From NCBI RefSeq assembly GCF_016862175.1, contig NZ_BOML01000005.1, positions 62,001 through 126,000 on the forward strand: 64,000 nt of DNA, in the 5' to 3' direction. Both the position numbers and the translations under genes were made by a program. The DNA is from Paractinoplanes durhamensis. GTDB taxonomy: Bacteria; Actinomycetota; Actinomycetes; Mycobacteriales; Micromonosporaceae. Numbering within the stretch: the first letter of the stretch is position 1; the number at the start of each line of letters is the position of its first letter. Below are positions 8,527 to 17,530 of the stretch, one piece after another. The notes below the pieces were generated by a model that worked only from the letters and a program-made list of their open reading frames with translations, made no database searches and was not told where the DNA came from.

Positions 8527-9843
8527 ATGCCTCAGCAGCAGGATCAGAACTTGGCATTTTTCGACGGCGCGAACTCGCAGCACGACTTCACCGTCGTCCT
8601 CCGCGGATATGACCGCGGCCAGGTGGACGCGCACCTGGGCCGGCTTGTCGCCGCGCTGAACCAGTCCGAGCAGGCCCGCGGTGAGGCCGAGCAGCGGATG
8701 AACGATGCGCAGCGCCGGCTGCGCCAGGCCGAGCAGCGGCTCAACGCGGTGGAGCAGAAGCTCTCCGACAGCAACAAGCTGCTCGAGGAGAACAACCGGC
8801 CGACGCTCTCCGGTCTGGGCACCCGGGTCGAGCAGATCCTGCGGCTGGCCGAGGAGCAGGCGAACGATCACCGCAGCGAGGCGAAGCGCGAGTCCGAGGG
8901 CATCCTCTCGGCCGCCCGTCTCGAGTCCCGCGAGATCACCGACAAGGCGCGCGCTGAGGCCGCCGCCATGAAGGCGACCGCCGAGCGCGAGGCCGGCCAG
9001 GTCCGCACGCACGCCGAGCGGGAGGCGGCCGAGGCCCGCGTCCAGGCCCGGCGCGAGGCCGACACCCTGCGGTCCGACGCCGACCGCGAGACCAAGCAGC
9101 TGCGCACGGTCACCGCGCACGAGGTCGCCGAGCTGAAGTCGACCGTGGAGCGTGAGGTCGCGTCGATGCGCGCCACCGCCGAGCGGGAGATCACCCAGCT
9201 GCGCGCCAAGACCTCCCGCGAGGCCGAGGAGAAGCGCGCCGAGGCGACCAAGCTGCTGACCGACGCCCGCGACAAGCGCGACAAGGACCTGCAGTCCCTG
9301 GCGCTGGAGATCGCCGAGCGGCGGGAGAAGGCCGAGGGCGAGGAGTCCCAGCGACACGCCGCCCAGGTCAACGCGACGCAGAAGATGGTGTCCGAGGCCG
9401 AGGAGCGCGCCCGCGCCGCCGAGGACCGCGCCAAGGAGATCGAGCAGCGCGCCGAGCAGCGCCGGGTCGAGTCCGAGCGCAACGCGATCGAGACCACCGA
9501 GAAGGCCCGGGCCCTGTCCGAGAAGACGGTGACCGAGGCCCGCTCCGAGGCGCAGCGCCTGATGAGCGAGGCTCGCACCGAGGCCGAGCTCACCACCCAG
9601 GCCGCCAAGCGCGAGGTGGACGACCTCACCCGCCAGAAGGACCAGGTCACCAACCAGCTCGGGCAGATGCTGTCCGGCCTGTCCGGCCTGGTGCCGGGCG
9701 TGGGCGGTGCCGCCAAGCCGAACGCGGTGGCCGAGGCGGCCGCCGCTGCCGCCAAGCAGGCCGAGGCGCCCACGCAGCGCACGCCCGACGCGGAGAAGAA
9801 CGGCTCGGCCGACAAGCCGCTGCCGGCCAAGACGAACTCCTGA
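8527..9843 (+). CDS. Scy/FilP-like coiled-coil cytoskeletal protein with DivIVA-type N-terminus
   Basis: 438 residues. Residues ~18-45 (DFTVVLRGYDRGQVDAHLGRL) match the membrane/pole-targeting N-terminus of DivIVA-like proteins. Residues ~50-370 are almost continuous charged coiled coil with many AEREA, AEERA and EARTEAE units, and the tail is Ala/Pro-rich. In Streptomyces the genes next to mce are scy and filP, polar-tip scaffold and filament proteins, so position and architecture agree. It is much shorter than Scy (>1000 residues), so the exact orthology is open. A paralogue follows immediately downstream. Confidence 0.8.
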   Translation: MPQQQDQNLAFFDGANSQHDFTVVLRGYDRGQVDAHLGRLVAALNQSEQARGEAEQRMNDAQRRLRQAEQRLNAVEQKLSDSNKLLEENNRPTLSGLGTRVEQILRLAEEQANDHRSEAKRESEGILSAARLESREITDKARAEAAAMKATAEREAGQVRTHAEREAAEARVQARREADTLRSDADRETKQLRTVTAHEVAELKSTVEREVASMRATAEREITQLRAKTSREAEEKRAEATKLLTDARDKRDKDLQSLALEIAERREKAEGEESQRHAAQVNATQKMVSEAEERARAAEDRAKEIEQRAEQRRVESERNAIETTEKARALSEKTVTEARSEAQRLMSEARTEAELTTQAAKREVDDLTRQKDQVTNQLGQMLSGLSGLVPGVGGAAKPNAVAEAAAAAAKQAEAPTQRTPDAEKNGSADKPLPAKTNS

Positions 9844-9926
9844 GTCGTTCGACACTTTCGCCTCCGGTTGCGTACCCGCGAGGAGTACGCGACCGTTGAG
9901 CGGTCGGCCGCGAACAAATAGATGAA

Positions 9927-9955
9927 GGCCGTATCGGAGTTTCTCCGGTACGGCC
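9927..9955 (+). terminator. Intrinsic terminator after the first coiled-coil gene
   Basis: GGCCGTATCGGAG / CTCCGGTACGGCC forms a 13-bp stem (one G-U) with a TTT loop, followed by TCAATCGTTTT. It separates the two coiled-coil genes. Confidence 0.75.
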
Positions 9956-10085
9956 TCAATCGTTTTGCGCGCGTAGCCTTGCTTCGGCAAAGTCGGCACA
10001 GACAAATCACAACTAGACGCATACTCCGGCCAGGACGGTGTGTATCGGGTCGTGACGGGACGATGCGTATGTGAGGATGGGGAGC

Positions 10086-11483
10086 ATGTCGCACGGCGGT
10101 GAAATCTTCGGTCTCGGCGGAGACGTGGCCACCGAGCCCAACTTCGAGACCGCCATCCGTGGGTACGAGCGGAAGCAAGTAGAGCGGTATGTGACGCGGG
10201 CCGAAAACGAGATAGCCGCGCTGGCCGCCGAGCGAGAACAGGCGTATTCCCAGATCCAGGGCATGGCCGCGCAGATCGAGCGGCTGCAGCAGGAGATCAC
10301 CCAGGTGCGCCGTCAGGGCGGCATCGGGCCCGAGGTCTCCTTCCGCCACCTGGGCCCACGGGTCGAGCAGATCCTCGCCCTCGCCGAGGAGCAGGGTGAG
10401 GCGATCAAGGCCTCGGCCACCGACGACATCGCCGCCCGGCTCGCCGAGGCCGAGCGCATCCGGGCCGAGGCCGACGCGCACGCCCACGACGCCGTCCGCG
10501 ACTTCGAGATCGCACTGGCCGCCCGCCGGGCCGAGGAGCATCGGGCCGACGCCGGCCGGCGCGCCGAGTCGGACAAGGCGCTCGCCGCCACCCGGCAGGC
10601 CGCCGAGCAGATGCGGGCCGAGGCCGAGGCGACGCTGGCCCGGGCCCGCACCGACGCGCAGCAGCTGGCCGAGAAGACCGCCCGCGAGGCGCAGCGCGCC
10701 CGGGCCGAGGCCGACGGTTACGTGCAGTCCACCCGCATGCAGGCCGACCAGGAGATCAAGGCGCTGCGGGAGAAGACCCAGCTCGACATCGCCGGCCGGC
10801 GGGCCGGTGCCGACCGCGAGCACAGCGAGCTCAAGGCCACTGTGGAGAACGAGCTCGCCCAGCGCCGCCAGGCCGTGGTGCAGGAGCTGGCCCAGCTGCG
10901 CACCGGGGTCGAGAAGCAGTGCGCCGACCTGCGCAGCGAGGCCGACAAGTACGCCGAGGAAGTGCTCCGCCGCTCCGACGACCAGGCCACCGCCGTACGC
11001 AACGAGATCGCCGCGCAGCAGGAGAAGATCACTCAGGCCGCGTCCGACCTCGAGGTCGCCCAGGCCAAGGTCGGCGAGGCCGAGCGCAGGCTCGCCGCCG
11101 CCCAGGAGCGGGCCCGCCAGGGCGAGCAGGAGGCCGACGAGGTCCGCAAGCGCCTCGAGCAGGTGCAGAAGGATCTCGAGGTCGGCCTGAAGCGGGTCGC
11201 CGACGCCAAGCGGGACGGCGAGGCCGCCGAGAAGCGCGCCATCGACGTCCGCCGCCAGGTGCAGAAGGAAGCGAAGCGGGTGGCCGAGCTGGCCGCCGCC
11301 GCGGTGATGGCGGCCGCCGCCTCCCCGGAGGATCTGGACGAGCCGGCCGAGGAGAAGTCGATCGCCGGTGGACCGGTCGGCGCGCACGCCGCGGTCGAGC
11401 CGGCACCCGCCCCGGCGAAGGTCACCGCGTCGGCCAAGGTCACCGTGCCGCCGGCCAGCCGGGTCGGCGCGGACGCCGAGTAG
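10086..11483 (+). CDS. FilP-like coiled-coil protein with DivIVA-type N-terminus
   Basis: 465 residues from the ATG of MSHGGEIFG; in-frame starts 3 or 5 codons upstream are possible. Residues ~18-45 (NFETAIRGYERKQVERYV) are a DivIVA-like head; a LGPRVEQILALAEEQG block matches LGTRVEQILRLAEEQA of the upstream neighbour, showing the two are paralogues. The remainder is long coiled coil (ARAEADGYVQSTRMQADQEI and similar units) ending in an Ala/Pro-rich tail. By synteny it is the filP-like filament protein, acting at hyphal tips or septa in the cytoplasm. A terminator upstream indicates its own promoter; GAGGAT lies seven bases before the ATG. Confidence 0.8.
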   Translation: MSHGGEIFGLGGDVATEPNFETAIRGYERKQVERYVTRAENEIAALAAEREQAYSQIQGMAAQIERLQQEITQVRRQGGIGPEVSFRHLGPRVEQILALAEEQGEAIKASATDDIAARLAEAERIRAEADAHAHDAVRDFEIALAARRAEEHRADAGRRAESDKALAATRQAAEQMRAEAEATLARARTDAQQLAEKTAREAQRARAEADGYVQSTRMQADQEIKALREKTQLDIAGRRAGADREHSELKATVENELAQRRQAVVQELAQLRTGVEKQCADLRSEADKYAEEVLRRSDDQATAVRNEIAAQQEKITQAASDLEVAQAKVGEAERRLAAAQERARQGEQEADEVRKRLEQVQKDLEVGLKRVADAKRDGEAAEKRAIDVRRQVQKEAKRVAELAAAAVMAAAASPEDLDEPAEEKSIAGGPVGAHAAVEPAPAPAKVTASAKVTVPPASRVGADAE

Positions 11484-11547
11484 GCGCCGCTAGCGCAGGT
11501 GCGATAACGTCCCCGCCGAATCCATCGGCGGGGAGGGACGGTTCGCG

Positions 11548-12678
11548 GTGACCGCAGACGACAACACGATCGACGACACTGCGGTCGAGGAACCGCCCGA
11601 GGACGCGGCCGACCTCGATGCTCGGGAGGGGCGCTTCGGCACGCCCGGGCCGCCCCTGGACCGTCGCAATCCGTTCATGATCGGCCTGCTCGGCGGGCTC
11701 GGCGTCATCCTGGCTTACGCGATCTTCCTCGGCGTACGCAATGCGGCCTCCATCTTGGTGTTGATCTTCATCGCCATGTTCCTGGCGATCGGGCTCAACC
11801 CGGCGGTGACCCGCCTCCGTAAATGGCACATCCCGCGCGGCGGTGCGGTCGCGATCGTGGCGCTGGTCGTGCTCGGGCTGCTGGTCGGCGGCATCATCGC
11901 GCTGATCCCGCCGCTGGTCACCCAGACCAACGAGCTGATCAAGAACGTCCCCGACTACATCACCAGCCTGCAGCGCAACCAGACCATCAACGACCTGGTC
12001 GAGCGCTACGACATCGTGGCGAAGGTGACCAGTGCGGTGAACCCCGGCACGGTCGGCGGGGCGCTCGGCGGCGTGGTCGGCGGGGCGAAGCTGCTGTTCG
12101 GCACGATCTTCAACACGCTGACCGTGCTGGTGCTGACCATCTACTTCATGGCGGCGTTCGACCGGCTGCGCGAGTCGGCGTATTCGCTGGTGCCGGCGTC
12201 GCGGCGGAGCCGGGTGCGGCTGCTCACCGACGAGATCCTCACCAAGGTCGGCGCCTACATGGTGGGCGCGCTGGCGATCGCGGTGCTGGCCGGTGCGAGC
12301 ACCTGGGTGCTCGCCATGATCCTCGGCTTGGCGTACCCGTTCGCGCTGGCCGTGGTGGTCGCCGTCTGCGACCTGATCCCGCAGATCGGCGCCACCCTCG
12401 GCGCCGTGATCGTGAGCCTCGTCGGGTTCGCCTCGTCGCTCACCGACGGCCTGGTCTGCGTGGTGTTCTTCATCATCTACCAGCAGATCGAGAACTATCT
12501 GATCTACCCGGCGGTGATGCGCCGGTCGGTCAAGGTCAGCGACGTGGCCGCGGTGGTCGCGGCGCTGCTCGGGGTGGCGCTGTTCGGCGTGGTCGGCGCG
12601 CTGGTGGCGATCCCGATGGTGGCCGGCATCCAGCTGATCATCCGCGAGGTCGTGGTGCCTAGTCAGGAAGCTCGCTGA
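11548..12678 (+). CDS. AI-2E family transporter (PerM/YdiK-type membrane protein)
   Basis: 376 residues. After an acidic cytoplasmic N-terminus, about eight hydrophobic segments occur in the family pattern: two close pairs at residues ~45-80 and ~95-125, a soluble stretch, then segments from ~180 to the C-terminus including the conserved VCDLIPQIGATLGA and YQQIENYLIYPAVM motifs. The family exports diverse small molecules; the substrate here is unknown. GTG start preceded by GGGAGGGACGG. The 3' end overlaps the convergent hydrolase gene by 20 bases. Confidence 0.88.
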   Translation: MTADDNTIDDTAVEEPPEDAADLDAREGRFGTPGPPLDRRNPFMIGLLGGLGVILAYAIFLGVRNAASILVLIFIAMFLAIGLNPAVTRLRKWHIPRGGAVAIVALVVLGLLVGGIIALIPPLVTQTNELIKNVPDYITSLQRNQTINDLVERYDIVAKVTSAVNPGTVGGALGGVVGGAKLLFGTIFNTLTVLVLTIYFMAAFDRLRESAYSLVPASRRSRVRLLTDEILTKVGAYMVGALAIAVLAGASTWVLAMILGLAYPFALAVVVAVCDLIPQIGATLGAVIVSLVGFASSLTDGLVCVVFFIIYQQIENYLIYPAVMRRSVKVSDVAAVVAALLGVALFGVVGALVAIPMVAGIQLIIREVVVPSQEAR

Positions 12679-13480
12679 GCGGACCGGGCACGGGCACGTC
12701 GGAGAAGGCGGCGACGGTCCGGTCGGCGTAGGCGTTCATGTCGCCGCTCTCCATCGGGCCGTCCCAGGTCCGCGGCAGCGGGACCGGCACCTCCGGGGCG
12801 ACCCGGCGGACGATCTCGTCGAGCACCTTCTCGGCGTCGCCGACCCAGAGGTGCTTGGCGCCGGCCATCGGCACCACCTCGGCCTGGTCGCCGAAGCGGG
12901 CCAGTGCCTCGGCCGGGCGCAGGTAGTCGTCGAACTCCGGGATCAGGGCGGTCAGCGGCTTCCCGCTCGCCGACCAGGCGGCCAGGTCGGACGGCTGCGA
13001 GAAGCGCAGCGGCGGGGACAGCAGGATCGCGCCGGTGATCGCCGGGTCGAGGCCGTGCATCAGGGTCAGGTCGGTGCCGAAGGACCAGCCCAGCAGCCAG
13101 ATGGTGGGCAGCTCGGCGAACTCCGCGTACTCGATGGCGGCGGCCACGTCGTACTTCTCGCCGGTCCCGCCGTCGAATTTTCCGCCGCTCGTACCTCGTA
13201 CGCTGCTGGTGCCCCTGGTGTTGAAACGCAGCACGGCGAGGCCGGCGAGGGCCGGGAGCCGCCACGCCGCCTTCCGGAAGACGTGGCTGTCCATCATCCC
13301 GCCGTGCGTCGGCAGCGGATGCAGGCACACGAGCGTGGCGACCGGATCGCGGTCCAGCGGGCGCGCCAGCTCACCGACCAGGGTCAGGCCGTCGGCGGTG
13401 TGCAACTCGATGTCCTCCCGGTGGGCGGGAAGGATCGAGTTGGCGCGGATCTGACTGGTTGTCATGGAGTTGATTTTCAC
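12659..13480 (-). CDS. Alpha/beta-hydrolase
   Basis: 273 residues. An HPLPTHGG oxyanion-type loop, a nucleophile elbow GWSFG with serine, and a late histidine in GAKHLWVGD give a complete hydrolase-type triad candidate. It resembles the small cytosolic hydrolases of the dienelactone hydrolase/CocE-like group; substrate unknown. The GTG start overlaps the stop of the upstream gene (GTGA), which favours it over the ATG five codons later. Confidence 0.8.
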   Translation of the reverse strand: MKINSMTTSQIRANSILPAHREDIELHTADGLTLVGELARPLDRDPVATLVCLHPLPTHGGMMDSHVFRKAAWRLPALAGLAVLRFNTRGTSSVRGTSGGKFDGGTGEKYDVAAAIEYAEFAELPTIWLLGWSFGTDLTLMHGLDPAITGAILLSPPLRFSQPSDLAAWSASGKPLTALIPEFDDYLRPAEALARFGDQAEVVPMAGAKHLWVGDAEKVLDEIVRRVAPEVPVPLPRTWDGPMESGDMNAYADRTVAAFSDVPVPGPLSELPD

Positions 13481-13812
13481 CCATAGCGCGGAGCGTTGCG
13501 CGAGCGCTCCACCCCCGGGCCGCGCCGGTCACGTGCCTTCCAGCAACCGGTGTGCCAGTGCCGCCGGTCGGTCTCGTCGCCGCGGCCGTCGATCGGCCAG
13601 GCCACCACGTGCGCCACGCCCGGCCGGATCTCCTGCATGCAACCCGGGCAGCGGTACGTCTTCACGGCCGCCCCACCGAAGATCGAGCGCACCATCCACT
13701 CGCCGTCCTGCCACTGCTGGACGCCCTCGATGCCCTTGCGGACCCGCTCGTCGGTCAGCGGCGGCGGCACCTCCGAGTCGCGGCGGCGGGGATGGTTACG
13801 GCGAGGGCTCAC
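13477..13812 (-). CDS. Small Cys/His-rich conserved actinobacterial protein
   Basis: 111 residues. A CPGCMQEI knuckle and a HWHTGCW motif look like a zinc-binding pair, around a conserved GVAHVVAWPIDG segment; the ends are Arg-rich (VSPRRNHPRRRD and VERSRNAPRYG). Homologues sit at this position near nucS in Streptomyces and are often misnamed ATP/GTP-binding proteins. The function is unknown; a nucleic-acid-binding role is a guess. It is coupled to the hydrolase gene through a GTGA overlap. Confidence 0.75.
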   Translation of the reverse strand: MSPRRNHPRRRDSEVPPPLTDERVRKGIEGVQQWQDGEWMVRSIFGGAAVKTYRCPGCMQEIRPGVAHVVAWPIDGRGDETDRRHWHTGCWKARDRRGPGVERSRNAPRYG

Positions 13813-13865
13813 AGATCCAAGAGTACGGGCAGGCCAACTTAGTGACTCACGGGTAACAAGCGACA

Positions 13866-13871
13866 TAGACT
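13866..13871 (+). promoter_or_regulatory. -10 box of the aldehyde dehydrogenase gene
   Basis: TAGACT exactly six bases before the ATG. The intervening CCGGAG could be mistaken for a ribosome binding site but lies directly against the ATG. Confidence 0.5.
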
Positions 13872-13877
13872 CCGGAG

Positions 13878-15371
13878 ATGACGGCTACTCACGTTCCCGG
13901 TGTGCCGGTGCTCGAAGACGGCGTGCTGATCTCGACCAACCCCGCCACCGGCGAAGAGGCCGGTCGAGTGCCGATCGCCGACGAGAAGGCCGTCGTCGTC
14001 GCCGTCGAGCGGGCCCGCGAGGCCGGCCTCTGGTGGCAGAGCCTCGGCTTCGCCGGCCGCAAGGACCGTCTGCTGCGCTGGCGCTCGCTGATCGTCCAGC
14101 GGATCGAGGAGCTGGCCGAGCTCACCAGCCTGGAGACCGGCAAGCCGAACGCCGACGCGATCGTCGAGGCGGTCGCCGCCGTCGAGCACCTCGACTGGGC
14201 GGCCCGCAACGCCAAGAGCGTCCTCGGCCCCCGCAAGGTGCGCACCCGCCTGCTGCTCGCCGAGCACGCCGGTCATCTCGAATACCAGCCGTACGGCGTG
14301 GTCGGCGTGATCGGCCCGTGGAACTACCCCATCGTCACCCCGGTCGGCCCGATCAGCGGCGCGCTCGCCGCCGGCAACGCGGTCGTCTTCAAGCCGAGCG
14401 AATACACCCCGATCGTCGGCCAGTGGCTTGTCGACACGTTCGCCGAGGTGGTGCCCGAGCAGCCGGTGCTGCAGGCGGTGCACGGGCTCGGCGACGTGGG
14501 CGCCGCGCTGTGCCGCTCGGGCGCCAACAAGATGGCGTTCACCGGCTCGACCGCCACCGGCAAGAAGGTGATGGCCGCCTGCGCGGAAAACCTGATCCCG
14601 GTGGTGATCGAGGCGGGCGGCAAGGACGCGCTGATCGTCGACGCCGACGCGGACATCCCGGCGGCCGCCGAGGCGGCGGTCTGGGGCAGCATGACCAACG
14701 CCGGCCAGACCTGCATCGGCATCGAGCGGGTGTACGCGGTGGCGCCGGTCTACGACGCACTGGTCAAGGAGATCGTCGCCAAGGCCGGCAAGCTGCGCAC
14801 CGGCCAGGAGATCGGCCCGATCACCATGCCGAAGCAGCTCGACATCATCCGCGAGCACATCGACGACGCACTGGCCAAGGGCGGTAAGGCGGTGCTCGGC
14901 GGCGCCGACGCCGTGCAGCCGCCGTTCGTGTCGCCGACCGTGCTGGTGGACGTGCCCGCCGACTCGACCGAGATCCGCGACGAGACGTTCGGGCCGACCC
15001 TGACCATCACCAAGGTGGCCGACGCCGACGAGGCGATCCGGCTGGCCAACGACACCGCGTACGGGCTGGGCGGGGCGGTCTTCGGGAAGAAGAACGCGAT
15101 CCGGATCGCCCGCCGGCTGCGTTCCGGCATGGTCGCGGTCAACTCGACGCTCACCTTCGTCGGCATGGGCAACCTTCCGTTCGGCGGTGTCGGCGACTCC
15201 GGCTTCGGCCGCATCCACGGCGAGGACGGCCTGCGGGAGTTCGCCCGGCCCAAGGCGATCACGGTCCGCCGGGCCCGGTCGCTGCTGCCGTCGATGACCT
15301 TCGAGCGGACTCCGGCGCAGGTGGGCCAGATCGTCAAGGCCGTGCGCCTGCTCTACGGTCGCCGGTCCTAA
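13878..15371 (+). CDS. Aldehyde dehydrogenase (NAD(P)-dependent)
   Basis: 497 residues, usual length. The catalytic cysteine is C279 in NAGQTCIGIERV, the general-base glutamate E245 in IEAGGKDA, and the cofactor-binding FTGSTATGKKV and GPWNYP motifs are present. The EAGGK in place of the common ELGGK is typical of the actinobacterial group annotated as succinate-semialdehyde-type dehydrogenases, so the physiological substrate stays open. The TAA stop is also the first part of the -10 box of the next gene. Confidence 0.88.
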   Translation: MTATHVPGVPVLEDGVLISTNPATGEEAGRVPIADEKAVVVAVERAREAGLWWQSLGFAGRKDRLLRWRSLIVQRIEELAELTSLETGKPNADAIVEAVAAVEHLDWAARNAKSVLGPRKVRTRLLLAEHAGHLEYQPYGVVGVIGPWNYPIVTPVGPISGALAAGNAVVFKPSEYTPIVGQWLVDTFAEVVPEQPVLQAVHGLGDVGAALCRSGANKMAFTGSTATGKKVMAACAENLIPVVIEAGGKDALIVDADADIPAAAEAAVWGSMTNAGQTCIGIERVYAVAPVYDALVKEIVAKAGKLRTGQEIGPITMPKQLDIIREHIDDALAKGGKAVLGGADAVQPPFVSPTVLVDVPADSTEIRDETFGPTLTITKVADADEAIRLANDTAYGLGGAVFGKKNAIRIARRLRSGMVAVNSTLTFVGMGNLPFGGVGDSGFGRIHGEDGLREFARPKAITVRRARSLLPSMTFERTPAQVGQIVKAVRLLYGRRS

Positions 15372-15374
15372 GCT
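15369..15374 (+). promoter_or_regulatory. -10 box of the ABC transporter operon
   Basis: TAAGCT exactly six bases before the GTG of the ATPase gene. Its TAA is the stop codon of the aldehyde dehydrogenase. Confidence 0.5.
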
Positions 15375-15380
15375 GGGCGG

Positions 15381-16031
15381 GTGGTAGTAGATCACCCGGC
15401 CGTCGAAGTTTCCCGGCTGCACGTCGCGTACGGCTCCACGCCCGTACTCGTGGACGTGTCGTTGAAGGTCAAGGCCGGCAGCGGCGTCTGCGTCACCGGC
15501 GAGAACGGCATCGGCAAGTCGACGCTGCTGCGCTGCGTGAGCAGTCTCCAGCAGCCGGACGACGGCGAGATCCTGGTCTTCGGCGGCACCCCCGGCGCCA
15601 CCCCCGAGTTCTGGCGGGCCGTGGTCACCACCGTCGAGCCCCCGACGTGGTATCCGGGGCTGACCGTCCGCGAGCACGCCGAGCTGGTCTGCCGCGCGCA
15701 CGGGCAGGACCCGGACGAGGCCGGCATCGACGAGGCGCTGGAGCGTTTCGGTCTGGCCGGGCACGGCGACGCGATCCCGCCGTCGCTCTCCTCCGGCCAG
15801 AAGCAGCGGCTCACCCTCGCCGTCGCGATGCTGCGGCCCAGCTCGCTGCTGATCCTGGACGAGCCGGAGCAGCGCCTCGACCCGGACGGCCGGGCCGAGG
15901 TCGCCGCCCTGCTCGCCGCATACGTGGCCGACGGCGGCTCGCTGCTGATGGCCAGCCACGACGACACTTTCGCCGAGGCGTCCGGCGCCGAGCTGACCAC
16001 GATGGAGTCGCTGAGCGCGGTCACACCGTGA
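15381..16031 (+). CDS. ABC transporter ATP-binding protein
   Basis: 216 residues, a single nucleotide-binding domain: Walker A GENGIGKST, signature LSSGQKQRL, Walker B LLILDEPEQRLD and the H-loop MASHDD. It presumably drives the membrane protein encoded next, whose GTG overlaps this stop codon (GTGA). Substrate and direction are unknown. Leaderless GTG start. Confidence 0.92.
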   Translation: MVVDHPAVEVSRLHVAYGSTPVLVDVSLKVKAGSGVCVTGENGIGKSTLLRCVSSLQQPDDGEILVFGGTPGATPEFWRAVVTTVEPPTWYPGLTVREHAELVCRAHGQDPDEAGIDEALERFGLAGHGDAIPPSLSSGQKQRLTLAVAMLRPSSLLILDEPEQRLDPDGRAEVAALLAAYVADGGSLLMASHDDTFAEASGAELTTMESLSAVTP

Positions 16032-17530
16032 CCGCCGTCCCGCTCGCCCCGGTCCGCCGCTGGATCCTCCGGCGGCAGTCCGCGCACCGCGAGCGCGGCG
16101 CCACCGCCGGCAACATCTACTTCACCGTCCTCTTCATCGCCATCGTCGGCGGCATGCTGCACAAACAGCTGGCGGTGGTCTTCTGGCCCACCCACCCGAA
16201 CGCGTCAAGCCTCGCCGCCGCCTCCCTGACTCCGGTCCTCTTCGGGCTCCTCTACCTGGCGTTACGCCGCTTCGGCCCGCTCGCGCTGAGCCGTCCGGCC
16301 GCCTCCTGGCTGCTGCCGGCCCCGGTGAGCCGACGCCGCCTGCTACTGCCGTCGCTGCGGCTGACCGCGATCGTGGCGGCGATCATCGGCGCGCTGGCCG
16401 GCACCGCGATCGTCGGGCACGCCGCGCCGCGCTCGCTCGACGGTTCCGCCATCGCCCTTCTCGCCTCCGGCGCGGGCCTGGCCGGCATCGCCCTGCTGCT
16501 GGTCGCGCTGGCCGCGCAGGCGGGCGGTCGCTGGGGCGACCGGCTCGACGCGGTGGTCTCGCTGCTGCTCGCGGCCGGGCTGGCCGGCCTGGTCACCGAC
16601 GCGACGACGGACCATCCGGTCGCGGCGGGCGGGTGGCCCACCGCCGGGACGCTGGTTCCGCTGGTGGGTGCGGTCACGCTGGTCGTCGGCTTGCTGTTCG
16701 CGCTTGCCGTACGCGGACTCGCGCGCACCCCGAACGAACGCATCCTGGAGTCGGCCAAAACCGCCGGCGCCCTGTTCGACTCCGCGTTCGGGATGGAACC
16801 GTCCTTCCTCACCGACATGATCGAGCGCCGCTACTGGGCCCACCGGAAACTGCGCTCGGTCCGGTTGCCGGCCCGCCTGCCGATCCTGGTCGGCCAGGAC
16901 CTGCTGCTGGTCGCCCGGCGACGCCGCCGCCTGTTGTGGCTGGCCCTGGCGGCCGCCCTGCCCGTGCTGCTCGAGGACGCTCCGCACTGGCTGATCGCCG
17001 TGGCCGTGCTGATCGGCGCGATGCTGGCCGCTTCGACCGCGGGCGGCAACGTGAAGACCGACGCCGGCAACCCGATGCTGCTCCGCCTGCTCGGCCTGAG
17101 CTCCCGCGACTCCGTCCTGCAACGGATGTGGGTCCCCGGCGTGCTGGCGGCCGCCTGGTCGGCGCTGGCCCTGGGCCTGCTCTCCGCCCTGGACGAACTG
17201 CCGCCCGGCCCGTGGTGGGCGCTCGGCCTGGCACTGGGCCCGGTGGGCGCGGTGGCGGCGGTGCGGCGGGCGCGAGTCGGTTTCGTCCGCAACGAGCTGC
17301 TGCCCCTGGACACCCCGATGGGCACGGTCTCGACCGGCCCACTGGTCAACGCCCTGATCGGCCCGGACGCCCTGTTGCTGGGCCTGCCCGCCCTGGTCAA
17401 CATCGTCCAGAACCAGGAGCTGACCTGGCTGAGCGTCCTGGTCCAGGCCGCGGTCGGCGCCCTGGGCGCCCGCGCCTACTTGGCCGGCACCACGGCCACC
17501 GACCGAGTAGAGCTACACGCTCAGCGCTGA
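16028..17530 (+). CDS. ABC-type membrane protein (DUF6297-like)
   Basis: 500 residues with about ten hydrophobic segments in two halves (residues ~30-240 and ~300-490) separated by a cytoplasmic stretch with a MIERRYWAHRKLRS motif. It follows the ATPase with overlapping codons, so together they form a two-component ABC system of unknown substrate, as in other actinomycetes. The stop lies within the end of the convergent tetR gene (10-base overlap). Confidence 0.8.
   Translation: MTAVPLAPVRRWILRRQSAHRERGATAGNIYFTVLFIAIVGGMLHKQLAVVFWPTHPNASSLAAASLTPVLFGLLYLALRRFGPLALSRPAASWLLPAPVSRRRLLLPSLRLTAIVAAIIGALAGTAIVGHAAPRSLDGSAIALLASGAGLAGIALLLVALAAQAGGRWGDRLDAVVSLLLAAGLAGLVTDATTDHPVAAGGWPTAGTLVPLVGAVTLVVGLLFALAVRGLARTPNERILESAKTAGALFDSAFGMEPSFLTDMIERRYWAHRKLRSVRLPARLPILVGQDLLLVARRRRRLLWLALAAALPVLLEDAPHWLIAVAVLIGAMLAASTAGGNVKTDAGNPMLLRLLGLSSRDSVLQRMWVPGVLAAAWSALALGLLSALDELPPGPWWALGLALGPVGAVAAVRRARVGFVRNELLPLDTPMGTVSTGPLVNALIGPDALLLGLPALVNIVQNQELTWLSVLVQAAVGALGARAYLAGTTATDRVELHAQR

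Noticed and set aside
13464..13856. Plus-strand open frame over the small Cys/His-rich gene
   Set aside because: The minus-strand frame has the CPGC and HWHTGCW motifs and a coupled junction; the plus frame is Arg/Pro-rich noise.
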